Positions 7,507 through 8,137 of a stretch of 8,137 nt of DNA are shown here, one piece after another (within the stretch, counting starts at the first letter, position 1; every line of letters starts with the position of its first letter). Source of the DNA: Paracoccaceae bacterium (lineage in GTDB: Bacteria; Pseudomonadota; Alphaproteobacteria; Rhodobacterales; Rhodobacteraceae); assembly GCA_002712045.1 (NCBI GenBank), contig PARX01000021.1, forward strand, positions 41,258 to 49,394, written 5' to 3'. The notes below the pieces were generated by a model. The model ran no database searches. It had not been told where the DNA came from and saw nothing but the letters and a program-made list of their open reading frames with translations. Position numbers and translations under genes: made by a program.

Positions 7507-8137
7507 ATGAACCAGCATTTGAATGCTAATGATTTAACTACTGTTGTAGAGAATGATAAAGCACATATTTGGCATCATTTGAGCCAGCATGCCCCTTATG
7601 AGAAAATTGATCCTCGAATTATTGTTGAGGGCAAGGGTATGCGAGTCTGGGACCAACATGGCAAAGAGCACATAGATGCGGTTTCAGGGGGTGTTTGGAC
7701 CGTAAATGTCGGGTATGGTCGTGAAAGTATTGCTAATGCTGTAAGGGATCAACTTATAAAACTAAATTATTTTGCTCAGACAGCAGGGTCTATCCCAGGA
7801 TCAATGTTTGCAGAGAAATTGTTACAAAAAATGCCAGGACTAAGCAGAGTTTATTATGCGAACTCTGGGTCTGAAGCAAATGAAAAAGTTTTTAAAATGG
7901 TTCGCCAAATTTCTGAAAAAAAATATGGTGGTAAAAAGAATAAAATTTTGTTTCGTGATCGTGACTATCATGGAACGACGATTACTTGCTTATCTGCCAG
8001 CGGTCAGCCTCAAAGGGCAAGCCAATACGGACCGTTCACCCCTGGCTTTGTTCAGGTGCCTCATTGCTTGGAATACCGTAGCCAATTTGAAGACTCTGAA
8101 AACTACGGAGAACAGGTAGTTAAAGCAACCGAGGAGG
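7507..8137 (+). CDS. Class III aminotransferase (taurine-pyruvate type?), C-terminus cut
   Basis: PLP-dependent class III (omega) aminotransferase; cytoplasmic. The 210 residues in the window are roughly the first half of a family of about 450-470. Visible features: the N-terminal lobe with DAVSGGVWTVNVGYGRE (57-73), which shapes the substrate pocket; the PLP-phosphate loop NSGSEAN (119-125); and the cofactor-stacking YHG motif (154-156). The PLP-binding lysine, expected near residue 290, lies beyond the window. The N-terminus (KAHIWHHLSQH, GKGMRVWDQHGKEH, SGGVWTVNVGYG) resembles proteins annotated taurine-pyruvate aminotransferase (Tpa) in roseobacters, which move the amino group of taurine to pyruvate giving sulfoacetaldehyde and alanine. 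That identity is from memory of the family and is moderate at best; beta-alanine-pyruvate or other omega-amino acid activity is the main alternative. AGGAG lies 7 nt before the ATG. A long T-rich leader and a promoter with perfect TATAAT precede it. Confidence 0.88.
   Translation, partial: MNQHLNANDLTTVVENDKAHIWHHLSQHAPYEKIDPRIIVEGKGMRVWDQHGKEHIDAVSGGVWTVNVGYGRESIANAVRDQLIKLNYFAQTAGSIPGSMFAEKLLQKMPGLSRVYYANSGSEANEKVFKMVRQISEKKYGGKKNKILFRDRDYHGTTITCLSASGQPQRASQYGPFTPGFVQVPHCLEYRSQFEDSENYGEQVVKATEE

Noticed and set aside
7856..8119. 87-codon plus-strand reading frame in another phase
   Set aside because: Lies inside the aminotransferase, whose NSGSEAN and YHG motifs prove the other frame.

Overview
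This is a stretch of AT-rich (by eye mid-30s % GC) bacterial chromosome, densely coded and with no mobile elements, CRISPR or RNA genes that I can see. Protein types suggest an alphaproteobacterium, probably marine and possibly a low-GC relative of the Rhodobacterales. The main clues are an LDH-like malate dehydrogenase, a DUF983 zinc-ribbon membrane protein with the RADDGPAY motif next to a NUDT19-like NUDIX hydrolase, and an omega-aminotransferase of the type often annotated as taurine-pyruvate aminotransferase in roseobacters. The lineage is inferred from family resemblance, not from a marker gene.

Layout from left to right: (1) 1-908, minus: mdh, cut by the window edge before its last roughly 15-20 codons. 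(2) 909-1142: divergent intergenic region containing a 10-bp direct repeat. (3) 1143-1904, plus: ygfZ, the folate-binding Fe-S maintenance protein. It runs convergently into and overlaps by 17 bp (4) 1888-2682, minus: a SuhB-type inositol monophosphatase. (5) 2789-5110, minus: a complete UvrD/PcrA superfamily 1 DNA helicase with a C-terminal Tudor-like domain. (6) 5311-6072, minus: a TSUP (TauE/SafE) membrane permease that lacks an ATG start. (7) 6073-6180: a second divergent region, with a perfect 8-bp inverted repeat touching the Shine-Dalgarno sequence of the next gene. (8) 6181-6546 and 6590-7267, plus: DUF983 protein and NUDIX hydrolase, likely one operon. (9) 7268-7506: long T-rich leader with a good sigma70-type promoter. 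(10) 7507-8137, plus: N-terminal half of a class III aminotransferase, cut by the window end.

Most genes are housekeeping functions (TCA cycle, Fe-S cluster maintenance, phosphatase, DNA repair) and do not form one pathway. The only possible functional link is between the TSUP permease (the family includes proposed sulfonate/sulfite carriers) and the taurine-type aminotransferase, which is speculative. I see no convincing new biological system. The most worthwhile leads are regulatory: the inverted repeat at 6142-6165 and the long structured leader before the aminotransferase.
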